Source: Blasia pusilla (lineage: Eukaryota; Marchantiophyta; Marchantiopsida; Blasiales). From it: DNA of 64,000 nt. A model generated the notes under the pieces. The model was not told the DNA's origin and made no database searches. It saw only the letters and a list, made by a program, of their open reading frames with translations. The position numbers were made by a program, and so were the translations under genes. Location: NCBI GenBank assembly GCA_050084515.1, contig CM114275.1, forward strand, positions 17,794,001-17,858,000. The letters are read 5' to 3'. Below are positions 11,450 to 25,010 of the stretch, piece by piece. The first letter of the stretch is position 1. Every line of letters starts with the position of its first letter.

Positions 11450-12150
11450 TGTCATAAATGGTGATAAAATCAAGCCCGTGGGAACTAAAGAGTCAAAAAG
11501 CTATAATTCATAGATATGTACCCCAAGTTACTTTTCCTTTGGCAACCTCAATGACTCCTCTAGATTTCTTAAATCAAACCTCTAAGTTGTTGTCACAATT
11601 CAATGCAATTGAAAGTTAGCTTTGCTTTAAATTTGGTACATGCAATATATCACACAACTTGTTTTCATATATTTTCTCTAAGATTGAAGAAATTGTCCCT
11701 TTACCTTCTATAGAGCATTTTGCACTATTTGTGACAAGACTATAACTAATTGTGTATAGACTCTAAGGAATTATACTAACCTTTCTCATTGGACATCTGC
11801 ATAAATTTTCCATTATTGAGCATCCATACATCTTCGTTTTAAAAGAGTGAACCTCCTCCATTTCAGCATAACTATCAACCATGTACTCTTCTACTTCTAC
11901 AAATCTTCCATACTCTTTCCAAGATGTGAACTACCACTCCTTTCTTCCTGACTCCTCTTTGACGAGTCATTTGAAGCCATTGGAAGCTTTCTTCTAAGAT
12001 TTTTTCTTAATATTTGAACCAAAATCCTAATTCCCTTTATCTCTTAGTAAATGTAACATCATTGCCCTCTCAAACTTTGATACGGATTTTATCTTTTATG
12101 AGCAAAGTAAATCTTACTTGAATATTCAATATTGTACCAAAATTGTCACC
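11450..12150 (-). mobile_element. Degenerate Ty1/copia-like gag-protease fragment
   Basis: Reading the minus strand near 11640-11760 gives CSIEGKGTISSI followed about 15 residues later by LHVPNLK and then LSIA. This matches the copia protease region, where GKGTI and YVPNLKxNLLSI follow the catalytic Asp. Multiple stops interrupt it and the catalytic DSGA segment is not clear. Upstream (higher coordinates) the frame contains basic stretches consistent with gag. No LTRs located. Confidence 0.45.
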
Positions 12151-12750
12151 TCAACACAAAGTCCTTAGAGAACAAGCTAAATCTTTGTTGAACTTGAAAA
12201 CTCCCCCCCCAAAAGTCATTTGCTCTTGAGAATTCTTGATCTGAGTTCAAAACTGTTGTGTGATTTAGGAGTCTTTTTCGCATACTGGAAACAGAATATG
12301 GAAAAAAAGAGCAGGTTGAGGTCTCCATGATGTCAAATTTCGTGACATTTAGAAGATCCCCAATTACATTGTACAACAAAGCCATGCATTTTGGAAGAAT
12401 CACTCTTCAATCCCGATCTTTCATTGCCAAGAAAAACCGAAAGTCCATAGTAAATAAATGATTGGAGGCGTCCCAAACTAACTGGCTCCAGGTGGGGTCC
12501 TTCCCAGTATCATGTGCAAATGAAACTAGTAACAAACCTCCTCCCCACTACTTATATTGAGCACACCATAAACTTTAAGTAAATGATCTTTCTTACTACA
12601 AAACTGTCTAGATGTCACCTGGTATGTCGTTCAAATACTTCTACTTTTGCACCAAAGGCACATCAATCTCTGTCTATGTCATTGTGGGAAGGACTTCACA
12701 TGCTCACATAAAAGGGAACTTCATAAGGTGGGCAGGAGCAAATACATTTG
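12151..12750 (-). other. 3' flank of LON1
   Basis: Non-coding sequence downstream of the LON1 stop at 12751. Part is presumably 3' UTR. No clear terminator or polyadenylation motif was singled out. Short plus-strand frames here mirror LON1 exon 20 and are not genes. Confidence 0.4.
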
Positions 12751-15700
12751 TCATAAAAGGGCTCTTTGGAAAGGAGTTTTCAGAGACATTGGTGAAACAT
12801 CCACTGGTTCTACGTTGTCCTTTACTTTGGGTAGGCATTCATCTGCTTGCACGGAATCTTCATCGAAGGCAATTCTGAAGATCTCACTGTAATTATCAAC
12901 AAAGTGAACATCGATACCTTCTTTCACATGTGTCGGAAGTTCATCGAAGTCGCGCTGATTGGCACTTGGAAAGATAACAACCTTCACACCACTTCTCCGT
13001 GCTGCTACAGTTTTTTCTTTCACCTGATCTCAGTAATCACACAACTCTGAAGGTCAATTACTAATTGGCGACTTGGACATATACAATCTACGACCATCAC
13101 CTGACTTCATTTCCATTACACTAGATAAATCATGAAAAAACAGAAAATATGCCTAGCAAGAACAGCTACCAGACAGGAGATTGCAGAAAGTGCTTCATTT
13201 TATTTAATGGCTCAATGATTTGAACCCTTTTCACTTGCTTGGAACTTTGTGCTAAGTATTCATGCAAGTAGAAACAGCTCACAGAAACAATCTTCATACC
13301 ACTCAACTGAAAAGAGACAAGTCTTCGACCTCAAGAAAACAGTTGGAAGAAACAGCATCTTACCCCACCAATAGGAAGAACACGCCCAGTTAACGTCACT
13401 TCTCCTGTCATTGCAACATCCTTTTTAACAGGCTTGTCCATAGCCAATGATAGCAGTGAAGTGATCATTGTGCAACCTGCACTTGGACCATCTTTGGGAG
13501 TGGCACCTGCTGGTACATGCAGGTGAAGTCTAGAGTTTGAGAAGAAGGGATTGTTAGGCTGCCGTTCTCGCAAGACTGCTCTTGCCACAGTATGTGCAAT
13601 AGTAGCACTTTCTTTCATGACATCACCCAGTTGCCCTGTGATCTGCAGTGAGCCCTTGCCTTCACTCTGCTCCACAACCCTGGTTTCAACATAGAGAGTG
13701 GATCCACCCATTGCAGTCCACGCAAGCCCCATAACAACACCAAGAGGAGTCTGGTCATAGAGACGATCACTTTGAAATACTGGGTTGCCCACATAATCGG
13801 ACAAATTTGAATCATCAATTTCTATAATTTCTGTTTGTACGACCTCCTTTTGATCTTCAGAATCTCCTTTAGACATCTGCCGAAGAGGACAAGCAAAACA
13901 GGGATTTCATTGAGCAAATGAATTACCCATACAGTCTTTAGGTAGAGAATTTTTTATCTTCATGCTGAACCAAAACATCATCTACACCCATACCTGTATG
14001 ATACACAACAGTGAATAAACAAATTCAAAACAAACTCACGAAACAAGCACCTCAGGATGACTATCATGAGGTAGTCTTAACAGTGGGTTTGAGTTGGTTG
14101 AGACTTCAGTTTCCCCAGTGTTTAGAACCTCAACCACTTTCTCTGACAATGTGTCTGCTTCTATGGGAATATCCTCAATAGGCAACGAACTCCTCTGAAG
14201 ATCACTCCTGACCAACTTCAAAGCAATCTGCAGTCAATAACCCTCCTTAGTTACGAAAGAGGCAGCAAGACCCTCACAGTGCAGATCCGATGAACATCAT
14301 GGCAGATCCAAAACATTCTCTCTGAAGCTTTCTCCACCTAGCGGCAATGACCCCTGTAATGAAAATGAAGTTTACAACAGATTTCCGAGCTGTGAACCTT
14401 GCGGTAGATCTTCTCAATATGTTTCTGCAGATTTCTTACTCCTGCCTCCCGGCAGTACGTTTCTATCAATGTGTGGAGTGCAGCATCTGATAGATGCACC
14501 TACACACCCAGAGGTAAAAAATGTTATAGCCTCCAGTCTATATTAGTTTCAATATTAGAATAAGAAACAAGATTGCCAAAGAGTTCAATCTCAGCAACTG
14601 ATCATGAGTAGAGTTTGTTCCAACACACAGGGGACACCTTGTAGAAGTTGGTTTAACTCTGACAAAAACATGAAGAAAAAGCATATTTACCTGTTCAGCC
14701 TTGACTCCTGAACCGTCACGGGCCGCACGCTCCAGGTAATCACGTGCAATATGCATTTTCTCATCTGTGATGTAGCCTACTAGTCTGATCACTTCCATCC
14801 TGTCTAAAAGTGGACTTGGAATACTCTCCACCACATTTGCTGTGCACACAAACAAAACCTAGACAACAAGACAAGGTCCTTTTCAGTCCAAGCTGTGACA
14901 AACGACAGCTCCATTCATGAAAAGCTTGCCCTCTTTGAGCTAAGACAAATGTCAAGAACTTCATTATAACAATAGCTAACAAAGAAACTAGTAGCTAAGG
15001 CTAAATGATCAAGATGGAGATCAGATGCCAAAGAAACAGGCCATTAGATCCCAGTAGTACGAGGGTAGGAAAGCTTCAATAAATGGCTGCTACCCGACTT
15101 TCTCCTTGTGGCCTCGTCATTTAGTCCACTTCAAGAGAGTAATTCACCTTTGGAACTAAAAATTACTAAATTACTGACCTTGGATAGATCAATGGGGACA
15201 TCAAGGTAATGATCAAGAAAGTTGGCATTCTGTTCAGGATCCAACAGTTCCAAAAGAGCACTTGCTGGATCTCCAGTATGTCCTCGGCCAAGCTGTACAC
15301 GCACAAGTAGTGTTACTACACCACCACAAAACCCTAGTCTAGTTAGACAATATGATCCATCCATTGCAACCTATCCTGATGAAAATAAAGACGCAAAAGA
15401 TGCGGGAAACAAGAATCAACATTTACAATCTCCACAATTCGCTGAGAAGGTCTATACTAAGACCTTGTCAATTTCATCAATTAGCACCAATGGATTGGCT
15501 GTGCCTGTTGCCTTCAGACACTGGACCATCTTTCCTGGCATGGCACCCACATATGTCCTCCGGTGACCCTACAAAGATGACAACGATATTCCAGAACTGT
15601 CACTTGATCCTTAGATACAACCACAATTTTGCAGTGCAAGCAGACGAGGTAGAGAACCACAACAGTTTCTTTCATACCTAGTTTCTCCTGTCAAAGTTTA

Positions 15701-18700
15701 CATATTTTCCACTTTACCGATCACACACACATATCTTCTCAAGCTTTATACCAATCATAGATGAAAGAGAGTGGTAGGTCTTGTTTGTGGTTGTTCCACA
15801 TATTAGTTGATGTTGGGATTACCATCAGACGAGGAAGCCAACACTGATGGAGCAACATGGCACATTCCTAACTGCAATGCTGCAAGGAGAAAGGGAACAA
15901 TTCCTGGAAGTCCAGAAAATTTTGCCTTCACCTTAATCTCAGCCACATCTCCGAGACCTCCAACAGAAAATCGGTAAAACTGTCTGTTTAGTGCATGAGC
16001 TATAGACCGTCCAATGCTTGTCTTGCCAACTCCAGGTGGGCCTGCAAGGCAAATTATTTTTCCTGGAAAGAAAATTCCACATCAGTGCAAGGTTGTTGGA
16101 CTATTCCTGGTATTTCTAAACAAATAGGATCTCCAAGGACTTTGAGAAAGTATTCAGAAAAGTACCTTGAGCTGACCCACGAAGCTTGCCAACTGCAATA
16201 AACTCCAGAATTCGTTCTTTCACATCAGCCAAACCATAGTGCTCGGCATCCAATATTTCTTGAGCTCGTCCAACATCAAAGTTCTCTTCACTGCAAAGTA
16301 CAGGCAAGGTTATAGATTGACTACCCTAATATAGGTTCCTAATCACCGACGCTTGAGACTTTCCATTTTGAGAAACAAACAAGCTGAAAGGACAATAGCT
16401 TATTCAGAAGATAGTCAATCTTGATCAATCTTGCTGTAGTGAGTTTTACTGAGTGACAACTAGAATATGAAGTCCCTCACCATTCTCAGCTGGAATGCAG
16501 AAAAGTTTGCTGAATGATATCCTGTCTACGTAATCTACCACAAAGGCAAAAGAGACAAAAAGGACCTGTAATGCCCCCAAGGTAGGGATGTAAGCCAGTC
16601 CAGGTAATTCCGAGTAACATTAAATTCACTAGAACTGGATTCCAAACCCTGAAGTTTGTTGAGCTCATCATCAATAACTTGAAGAACATGTGCAGGGCAA
16701 CCTTGCCTACGAGACTCCAGCCTTTCTCTAAACTTTGCTGCAAGTTTCCACAAAGTATCTTAGAGATAGCTGAACCCATAGAAGCACAAAGCACTTGTTG
16801 AAGGGCAGAACCTAAGGGCATAAACTGCACAACATCATCAAAACCTAAAAACCATTTCAACAGTAATTGCTACGACAACATGACAGGGACTAATGTGACA
16901 CCCATTCCATCAAATTGTCCTATGATCATAAAATGGCAAACTAAATACATCGATTTGCAATTTCCCAACAACCTCCCTCCCACAGTTGGGTGGGATATAT
17001 CTTTGAGAATCCCAGATACCTGTGTTAGCTATCTGCTCACATCAGACACTTTGAGAATCTAAGGCGGAACTTTTAACAGTGTAATAAAATCAATCATGTC
17101 ATGATTTTGTGCAAAAATTTGACAGGGCACATTAGAAAGTCTCAAAGTGAATATCTATATCTTACATAACTGAATCTGGTAAAATGAAACTCTTGAATAC
17201 ACCTACTCAAAGCTGAACAACTGTTTGACTAGAACATGCCCCTCTGAAGAGTAGGTGGGAAACCTGTTAATGCTGTCTTATCATCAGTTTCTAACCCCAG
17301 TTCCTGCATTAATAGACACCATCCAAAATTCAGATTCAGAATTCTCAAAACTCTGTTATCCTATTTATCAAGTATCTTCCTTTGTCACAATGACTCAGGC
17401 CACAAGTTGACCTTCACCATCCAAAAACTCACTGAACTGCCAGGTCCTGCAGAATCATAACTGAAACCGCATTTTGCCTTGTAAAACGCTCGTCTAAAAC
17501 AGTACCAGGAATTACACAAAAGAGGAGGCTCATTCACTCTAACTCTATGTAGGCTCTATGATCATTCAAATTCTGATCAAGCTTTCTTACAGTACTTAAG
17601 AAGGTTTTAAAACAATTCTAAAAAGTGTAAACAAGTCAATATAAGCAATAAGTGTGGGAAAAAAACACCAAAAAAAACCCACACACCTTCTTAATGGCCT
17701 TCAATTGTTCCATCAGAAAGAAACGACGCTGTTCCCCACTGATCTTCTCTTCGACACCTCTTGCTATCGATGCCTGACCATCCCATTACAAGTAATCACA
17801 TTTGCATCCACAGCAGCTCAATCCACTAATACTTCCTAGGCACATGGAAAAACTAAGAGCTAGCATCTCACTACTGTTGTCATTTGTCTCGGATCATAAG
17901 AGAATTCCACAATCTGATGTTGCAGCACAATCACTTCAAATAGATAAGGCACAAAACCTGAAGCTTGCTTAGCTCCAACTCCTTCTTCAGCAGAGTTAGT
18001 GTCATATACAAGCGCTTGGTAACCTGTCAACCATAGTTAACTGAAAGTACTGTCAAGAATCCAGTTGGAAGTTAAATTTGAAGTCCCAGCCAGCTTCTTG
18101 CTCTTACCCACTCAATTAGAGTGAACCGGTGAGAGATACCAAACTGAAACAGATCAACCGGAACATGTACCAATTTCTGAGCTTGCCATTGAAATGAAAG
18201 TCTAAGCAACTGGAACATACTAATTATTTGGTTACCCTGAAATCACAATACTAAACCAACTAGAAAATAACTTACATCCAAGTCGTGCAAGTAACACAAA
18301 ACACTTTACACAGTGCCTGCTAATGCAAAACTAATGAGTGCCTTAAGAAAAAAAATCTTTACAGAAGGATTACAGATGCAAAAGAGACCAGCATCTTTCT
18401 AAGATAAAGATGATATTAATTATGCGTTATATATTTTGGCAGCCATTTGGGCAAGCACTCAGAGCTAACTAGATCTTCACTGGTCCTTTATCAGTCAGGC
18501 ATGATGTCTAAAGAATTACAATTAACATTACGTTTCAGCTTACATCAAGTTCTTCAAGAACCTCTTGCAAAGAGGGTTCATCTGCAGTAGTAAGAGCAGC
18601 GCCAAAATCAGCCAATTTGGAGGCATTGAACTCACCCATGTGCTGCAAAAACACCAGATCAAAACATATTGTAGTCATCCATGAATTTTTCAAACGTAGC

Positions 18701-21459
18701 TTACGATGTGCACATAACAGTCAGCATTAGATGAGCAAGAACTACCTGGATAAATAACTGAATATGTTCCTTATACAATGGGTTGAGGCGAATAAGGTCT
18801 TTCATTGTGGTAACCACTTCCATAACCGTTGCCTTGATTACATCTTGGCTACCATCATATGGTTTGTCCTGCACTCACCCAATAAGACTCCAGATTGAAA
18901 GAGGGGAAAGAAACAATCTAATTTGTGGTGATATATTCATGCAAGCTTTCTGCTACTCTGCCGAGAATGTTTGCATCAATTGTAATCACAACCTTCAATT
19001 TATTTTTGTTACAGCAAAGGCACTTGTATCATGTTCAGTCATCAATTAACCGACGTAGTGTGGCTGTTATACAGTGCACATCTCTAATGAAAGCCAACAT
19101 TGACAACCAAGATTCCGTTTTTCTGGCAGTTCACCACATGTGCAAGATCCTGTCACTGAAAAAACAGAACTTGGTTCCAGTTGCAAGGAATCACACACCT
19201 TCACATGATCCACCGTGACACAGAGAGGATCATCTTCCACCTGTCATTCAAAGAACGTTCAAGATTGAGATTCACAAGTTAAAAGAAAGGAGTGTGTTTA
19301 AAAGCAAAATGTGAAGAATGCATCACTTATTCGCATCATTGACGGTGACAACTGTACACATTACATAAAGCCTACCAGCGTAAACAATCTAAGTAAGAGG
19401 TGGCAAGACTGTTAATTGTCAACTTACTACTCCAGTCAGCCTCAATCGGCGATGACCCATCAACAGAAATTGCGAAACACCTTCCCCACCGTCCACTGAT
19501 CGAAAAACATTCGTAATCTGTGGCATACAACAACCATTTGTTTTGGCAATTGAGGACAGAAAATGAGCAATCAGCCACAAGACCATCGACTCTCCAAATT
19601 TCAGATTATGCTGGACCTGTCGAGACCTATTCCCTGTGTGGATATTACAATGCAGACATCCATACCTGCGCCAGAACCCATTAGGTAGTGCAATTCTTAT
19701 TCTACCCTCACTTCTGCAGTGACAGCTAACCCATGCTAATTAAGATGCTCAATTGATGTTTCACTTTAGCAGAAGTCAATAAGCGAGAAAAGCAATAAGG
19801 GTGACATATTTCTTCTTCCCCATGATATTTGAACATAGACAATGCATAGTCATACCCTGAATATTCAAAACAACCACATTAGACACCTGCAAATCTCATA
19901 ATCACAGATGTGCCATCCACAACATAAGCCTGACAACCTCCTTGCGCCTCACTCATAGTTGCAGCGAACTAGAGGTAAAATTGCTCGGGTACGCCGCATA
20001 CTCTTATGGTTGATTCTCACTGCAGTTCATGCAACTATTATCATAGCTGGAACAGTTCACCCATACTAACAGCCTCGGCTACCATTCATTAGATAGCCCA
20101 GTAAAATAAACATTTCCATATGAATGCTTGTGTTCAGCTTGTTAACAACCCCCATTCATCAGAGTCAATTCCCACACAACCAGAAGACCACAATAATACA
20201 GTTGATTGACAGACAACAAAACCTGTGCAAAAGTCCCATACTCATGTAGAGACTTGTACAGTTCTTCACCATGAAGATCTTCCACGTCCTTACTATCTCC
20301 CTCAGCACTTGGAAGAGTAACAGGGTCTCTGCCCTTGCGGACAGCATCTTTAAGCAAAAATGTGCCAACCCAGGGTGTTCCACGCATTCTCAACTCCATA
20401 AGTTTGGCGGCCAGCTTGGTGTCCTGCAACTCGGGAGAGTTCGACAGACCAGATTGGTACAATCCCTCTTTAATCCAGAAATCAAGACTATTCTCATTGG
20501 GATGCATGAACTGGCTTGAGAATTACAGACACTTGATACCCAGCCCACTTTCACTTTGAAAATATTTACACGAGGGCCTAAACTATTCTGAAGGCGTGTA
20601 ATCCGAAACTGCTCAAAGATGCATTGAGACAACTGAAATTGGTAAATTAGTATACAATCGTACCTTGGTGGAGAAAGGAACATAAAAGCCTGGAAACAAT
20701 GGCCTCCTTGTTAAAGGTATGGCAATGACCTGGTTGTTCAACATTGTAGGAGTAACGTTTAGAATGACGCAATGCGATGAAATCTTTCATCTGATAGACC
20801 TTCACTCTAAATCTAGAACGCAATTTATGGAACCTTCCTCCTAGAAAATGTGCAAAACATCTTTAAATCATGATTGACGGTAAATTTGCTTACTGGACCT
20901 TTGGAAAATTCTCTGGCCTAGGACTGTTGGGCACAATGGCCGCCGATACGACAGGCTCCTCCCCCGAGGATGGAGCTTCAGAATTCTCTTTCTCAGCTGT
21001 CTTCCCTTCCATGGGGTCCTTCTCAGCTAAAACCTCTTGAGGGTCTTTATCAGACATCGATCTTCGGAATGGATTCAACCTGTCAAAGAACTTTTTCCCT
21101 CCTTGATTCCCTTCACTGCCCCCATTCTCAGTAGGACCTTTCGAGGCATCTTCCGGACCGATCTCACCTTCTAAAGGTTGCACTTCCTCTTCTTTTTCCC
21201 CGCCCCTCGGATCTCCATCAGACTTCCTAGATCCTCCTCCAGCACTATCAGATGCACCAGAAGCAAGTCGGCTCCAGTGGGGAGCTGAGATTGACCCTAA
21301 TCGAGACCGGCCCTGCAGTGAATTCCATAACGCAAGAAGTGGTGGAACCTCTGCTCCTAAAGTATTGTGAAACTCACATTGTCCTCCTACCGTTAGTTTG
21401 ACTCTCCGCAGAGCCAACGCACTCCGCACATAAATGTTTGGAGCGACGACTGCCGGCAT
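12751..21459 (-). CDS. LON1: Mitochondrial ATP-dependent Lon protease, 20 exons
   Basis: AAA+ serine protease that degrades oxidised and unassembled proteins in the mitochondrial matrix. Exons, first to last: 20899-21459, 20664-20729, 20223-20423, 19428-19517, 19199-19240, 18746-18868, 18544-18642, 17958-18023, 17687-17773, 17264-17303, 16566-16737, 16166-16290, 15932-16062, 15464-15568, 15179-15292, 14691-14858, 14398-14500, 14051-14228, 13364-13876, 12751-13023. About 1,084 residues, versus about 940 in Arabidopsis LON1; the excess is an N-terminal linker and a C-terminal tail. Residues 1-26 are basic and lack acids, like a presequence; an in-frame TAG directly precedes the ATG. The substrate-binding N-domain is about 188-420, Walker A GPPGVGKT 565-572, Walker B VLIDE 629-633. 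The protease dyad is Ser955 (DGPSAG) and Lys998 (VKEK). All splice sites are GT-AG; exon 1 uses a weak donor (AAG/GTCCAG) although CCA/GTAAGC lies 5 bases on, because only the former keeps frame. Exons 17 and 18 each carry one extra base. Confidence 0.93.
14051..14228 (-). other. LON1: LON1 exon 18 with +1 frameshift
   Basis: The exon is 178 nt where 177 is expected. The minus strand reads ATTGCTTTTGAAG; family sequence (IALK) needs ATTGCTTTGAAG, so one T of a four-T run (plus 14220-14223) is extra. The remaining 58 codons are open and run into exon 19 in phase 0. This exon codes for the variable acidic linker between the AAA+ alpha-domain and the protease domain. Confidence 0.75.
14398..14500 (-). 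other. LON1: LON1 exon 17 with +1 frameshift
   Basis: The exon is 103 nt where phase-0 borders on both sides require 102. Translation is [13 protein letters not shown], then must change frame to give [20 protein letters not shown]. On the minus strand the break reads GAAAAC-G-TACTGC; without the G it gives ENYC, the usual family residues at this point. Read as is, the frame meets TGA 12 codons later, removing the whole protease domain. Either a sequencing insertion or a real null allele. Confidence 0.8.
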
Positions 21460-21900
21460 CTATTCCTCCACAAGTTCCACTTGTCAAGTTTTCAATCGAG
21501 ATAGTACAAACCTTGCACTCCTCCCTGGATGTGAATCCAATTCAATCTCCTGCCTTCTCGATCGATAATTCTCTTTCAAACCCGAATTTCGTCACCAAGT
21601 GGAATCCGATCCTCGTCAGTTGACAGCTCTTTGCTTGTTCCTATCCCCTTGCTGGCGCAATTCTTCAGCTACCCACAAGTCAGAGTTGATGAACACAGAA
21701 ATATCTGGCGTTAGATAGATATCTGGGGCAATTGGCCTCGTAATGTAATCCCGTGCGAAGACGTTCAGGTCCTGAATCCCGATCAGTTTCTCACTCCCGA
21801 AATTCTACCCATTTCTTCAGTCCTACGCTACACGGGATGAAAGAACCCATGAACATTCTTCACCCTTCCGTCTTCCTTACTTGGTTGGAACGTTCCAGCC

Positions 21901-21920
21901 AAACCCTAACTTTTAGGGTT
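21901..21920. promoter_or_regulatory. Paired telo-boxes upstream of LON1
   Basis: AAACCCTAA (21901-21909) and, four bases on, the inverse TTAGGGTT (21913-21920), about 440 bp upstream of the LON1 start codon. Telo-boxes are common near transcription starts of plant housekeeping genes. The two are inverted, so they could also form a small hairpin. A regulatory role is inference from position and motif. Confidence 0.45.
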
Positions 21921-22084
21921 ATTCGATCTTTGGTTTCCTTCATCTTATAGAGCCAAATCTTTCATTTCTCTGTGGGGGGTTTTTTTTTCAAATTCTTTTG
22001 TTGAGACAAGTTACTTATGTTTCTCTTAGCTTTGTCTTTCAGTATTCTCGATTTTGAGTTTTGTAAGAAAAATATTAGGTTTAT

Positions 22085-22960
22085 TCGCGAAGACTCAATT
22101 GGTTACGAGTTCGGTAGGTAGTTGGGGAACTGCCAAGTTCTCAACGGGTCGAATCGCCCCAAGTGCATACCATTTACTAAGGAATGGTCTTTCCCAAGTC
22201 TCTATCAATCTTTCCAAGTTGCTTACGTACATGGGAGGACATAAGTTAGTTACTAGAGATGGGTCCTTAAATTCAAACTTAAAACATGGCCAATCACGCA
22301 TAACCGTTAGTTCCTTGTTCAAGGACTTGAGTGGGTAGGGAAGGAGAGTGTTCTTTCCTCCCTCCCCCACCCCCCGGCCGTTTAGATACTTCTAGGGTTT
22401 TCCATGGGAACCCCCACCTTCCCCAATGTCTCCCTCAAGCCCTTGATTTTGGCCCTCAACCCAAACGTGATATGCAACCCGTAGACCAATGTTTGACTAG
22501 TTATCCATCAAGATGACTTGGTAGAGGCTTTTAAAAAATTATGCAATCTCGGCTTCCCAAACGCATCTTGGATCATGGACCCACATTTCGTGTCTCTCAT
22601 GGTTAACGTCTGTCCAGACTCCCCATTTGGCATCTCATAAATGTCTTGCCACTCATTGCGTTTCGCAACTAGTCTCATGGCGTCTCACCTATCTTGACTA
22701 CTCACGTGTTTCTTACTTCTCACCCTTCATTTGGAGTTTGTATCCAAGGTCTCAAACTTTGCTTGTCTTGCCTTTGTCCACGCGAGTAGTTGTGCCCCTT
22801 TCTCACTTAAGGCTAGTCTCGAGACACGTGCACATCTCACCTAGCATTAGCCCTACCATTGATCCTGCCACCCTTCTTAGTCTCACAACTAGCTAGGAAT
22901 TTGGTAGGTCACATCAAAGTCTTTCCTCCTTACACTCGCAATCATGTCTCACTTCCCGGA
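22085..22960. repeat. LTR-like repeat copy
   Basis: Matches 50800-51655 in the same orientation over most of its length. Shared landmarks include TTTGACTAGTTATCC, GGTACTTCTAGGG / AGATACTTCTAGGG and GCATCTTGGA. The 51-kb copy sits next to a candidate primer-binding site, so this is most likely a solo LTR or LTR fragment of the same gypsy family. Plus frames inside (22054-22338, 22627-22896) are not genes. Confidence 0.6.
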
Positions 22961-24870
22961 TCCTCGCTAATGTAAGTGCCATAGACTTAGTTCTTTGTAA
23001 CGCATCATGGATCATTTGCTTCAACTTTATCATCAACATCTTTTGACATTGGAACAAAGGAAAAAAACTTCTTGGATCATGCAAATCCCACATGATGTCA
23101 CTCATATCAAGATGTTGTTCCACAACATTCTACTTATCCTCCAAAGCAACACCCATATCTAAAAGAAATGGTGTTGAAATAACTTGGGCAAAGCAAAAAT
23201 GTCATGCACTGCCCCCTTGAACGTCAATCTTATATGTTTCCGAAGCTTGCATTCAACAGCTCACATCCTCCTGACCAGTTTGCACCAAAACACACTCACA
23301 TTAGCCACAATTTGGGTTGATCAACTTTGCCTCTCCCAAGTTATGGTCTTGAGCCATCCCTCAAGCTCAACCAATCTAGACGGGATCGAATACCGACCTG
23401 ACCCCTCACTCCCCAACACAAGCAAGTCATTCAAGACTCCGGACATACTTCATTGATATTGAAGGAACCTAAATAGTGCTAACACGTTTGGCGGTCCCAA
23501 CTACCAAATAGACCTCAAACGAATCTCTAATCGGGACTCTTTATGTGAGTCACTGGTCAAGGTCCAAGGTTGTTGTCCGTAATTGGCCCGTTTGGACTTC
23601 GCTTGGTATCAAAACCCCGAAGCCAATCTCTCAATCTACTCCATGCCCCTAGTTCAACTCTATGGTTCCCAAGATGGGATTCAGGTTCCAAACACCCTTG
23701 GAGACCCTCCTCCTTATATATATAGTTCTAGATATTCCCACCCCATCCCTACATTTAGGAAAGTCCGCTTAGGCCCCTCCTTATGGCCCTCAACCCAACT
23801 ATCATTATGAAAGTTTTCAGATGGTTTGTAGATCTTCACTCATATGCTTGTTTGGAATTTTTGGTTTGTTGAAATCTTCTCACTAGCTTTCCAACGCCAC
23901 CTTATTCATCCCCAATGCATTTAAACCTCAAACATGGAAAATCCCAAAATGCTTAATCAAGCACCAAGCTAGGTTGTAGTCCCCTTGGCGCCCAACTCTT
24001 GTGGGACTTAAGATATTCCCAAGGCCTGCTTGACATTCGGTCTTGCTCTCCTAGGTTACAACCCATATCTTTTGAGACACCCATCAAGGCTTGCGTCTCG
24101 TTTTTGCAACTCATGTCTCACTCGTGAGACTTCGACGCGCTTCCATCCTAGTATGAGCCCACTAGAGTTCTAATGTTTTGCGTTGGCGCGCATTTGGTTA
24201 CAAGGGCCGCAAAAAAAAAAACCATGTCTTTCTAAAGAAATGAAAAAAGTGAAAAAAATAGTCATTTTGCAAATGATGGTGGTTTTGCACTAAAAAATCC
24301 TTCAATATTTTTTGTTTATATTCTACAATTTAGAACATTTGCAAAGTACTTGCAAAAAGGTCACACTCGCAAATTTCTCCTCACTCATTAATAACTCATT
24401 ACATACTTGTAAGACATTCACACAATCAACACACGTAAAACATAGTCAAAGTACACTTGTAGAGTAGAACATGCCAAAATGAGAGTTGCAAAACAATTGT
24501 CAGTATCCCCCAATCCCTAGTAAGGTGTTGAGAGTGAATGTAATGCTAAAAGAGTGGAAGATTCTACCTTTACAAATCTGATAGCATATCTAAAGCCGAT
24601 TTAATTTGGTGTGTCCAGTCTTTCGTGTACAAATGTCATAGGATTCATACGTAGGAGAGATGGATTTTAGGCATGTGTTGATGACAACTCATATATGTTA
24701 GTTAGTGTAGAACATATGACCTCCATTGTGCACCCAATTGTGAGTTGGAGTGTGTTATATAGATGTACATTAGAAGATATTCACGAGAGTAGAGGAGAAA
24801 AAAACGCGTCTCCAACCATAAACTTGGTATATTTGCTCTTGTAGTCTGCCTCATCTTGAGTACAATAGAA
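22961..24870. other. No gene recognised
   Basis: Many CTCAC- and CTTGC-rich stretches on the plus strand but no recognisable protein. Likely further decayed retroelement sequence next to the LTR-like repeat. A short 'TATATATATA' run occurs near 23718. Confidence 0.35.
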
Positions 24871-25010
24871 ATAGAAGGGAGGGGGGGGGGGGTGCTAGCT
24901 TGGAGACCTAGTTCATTTGCAATAGCTAAATGCAATTATGCTTATGTGTTCATAATTCATTGTGTAAGGTGAAATTAATGTAGTACGATTCTCTTTCCAT
25001 ATTGCATTTT
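24871..25010 (+). repeat. Dispersed repeat (copy of 41601-41712)
   Basis: Shares GAAGGGAGGG, CTAGCTTGGAGACC, then AAATGCAATTATGCTTATGTG-like text with 41601-41712 in the same orientation. The copy here has a run of G (24883-24891) expanded next to GTGCTAGC. Identity of the family unknown. Confidence 0.6.
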
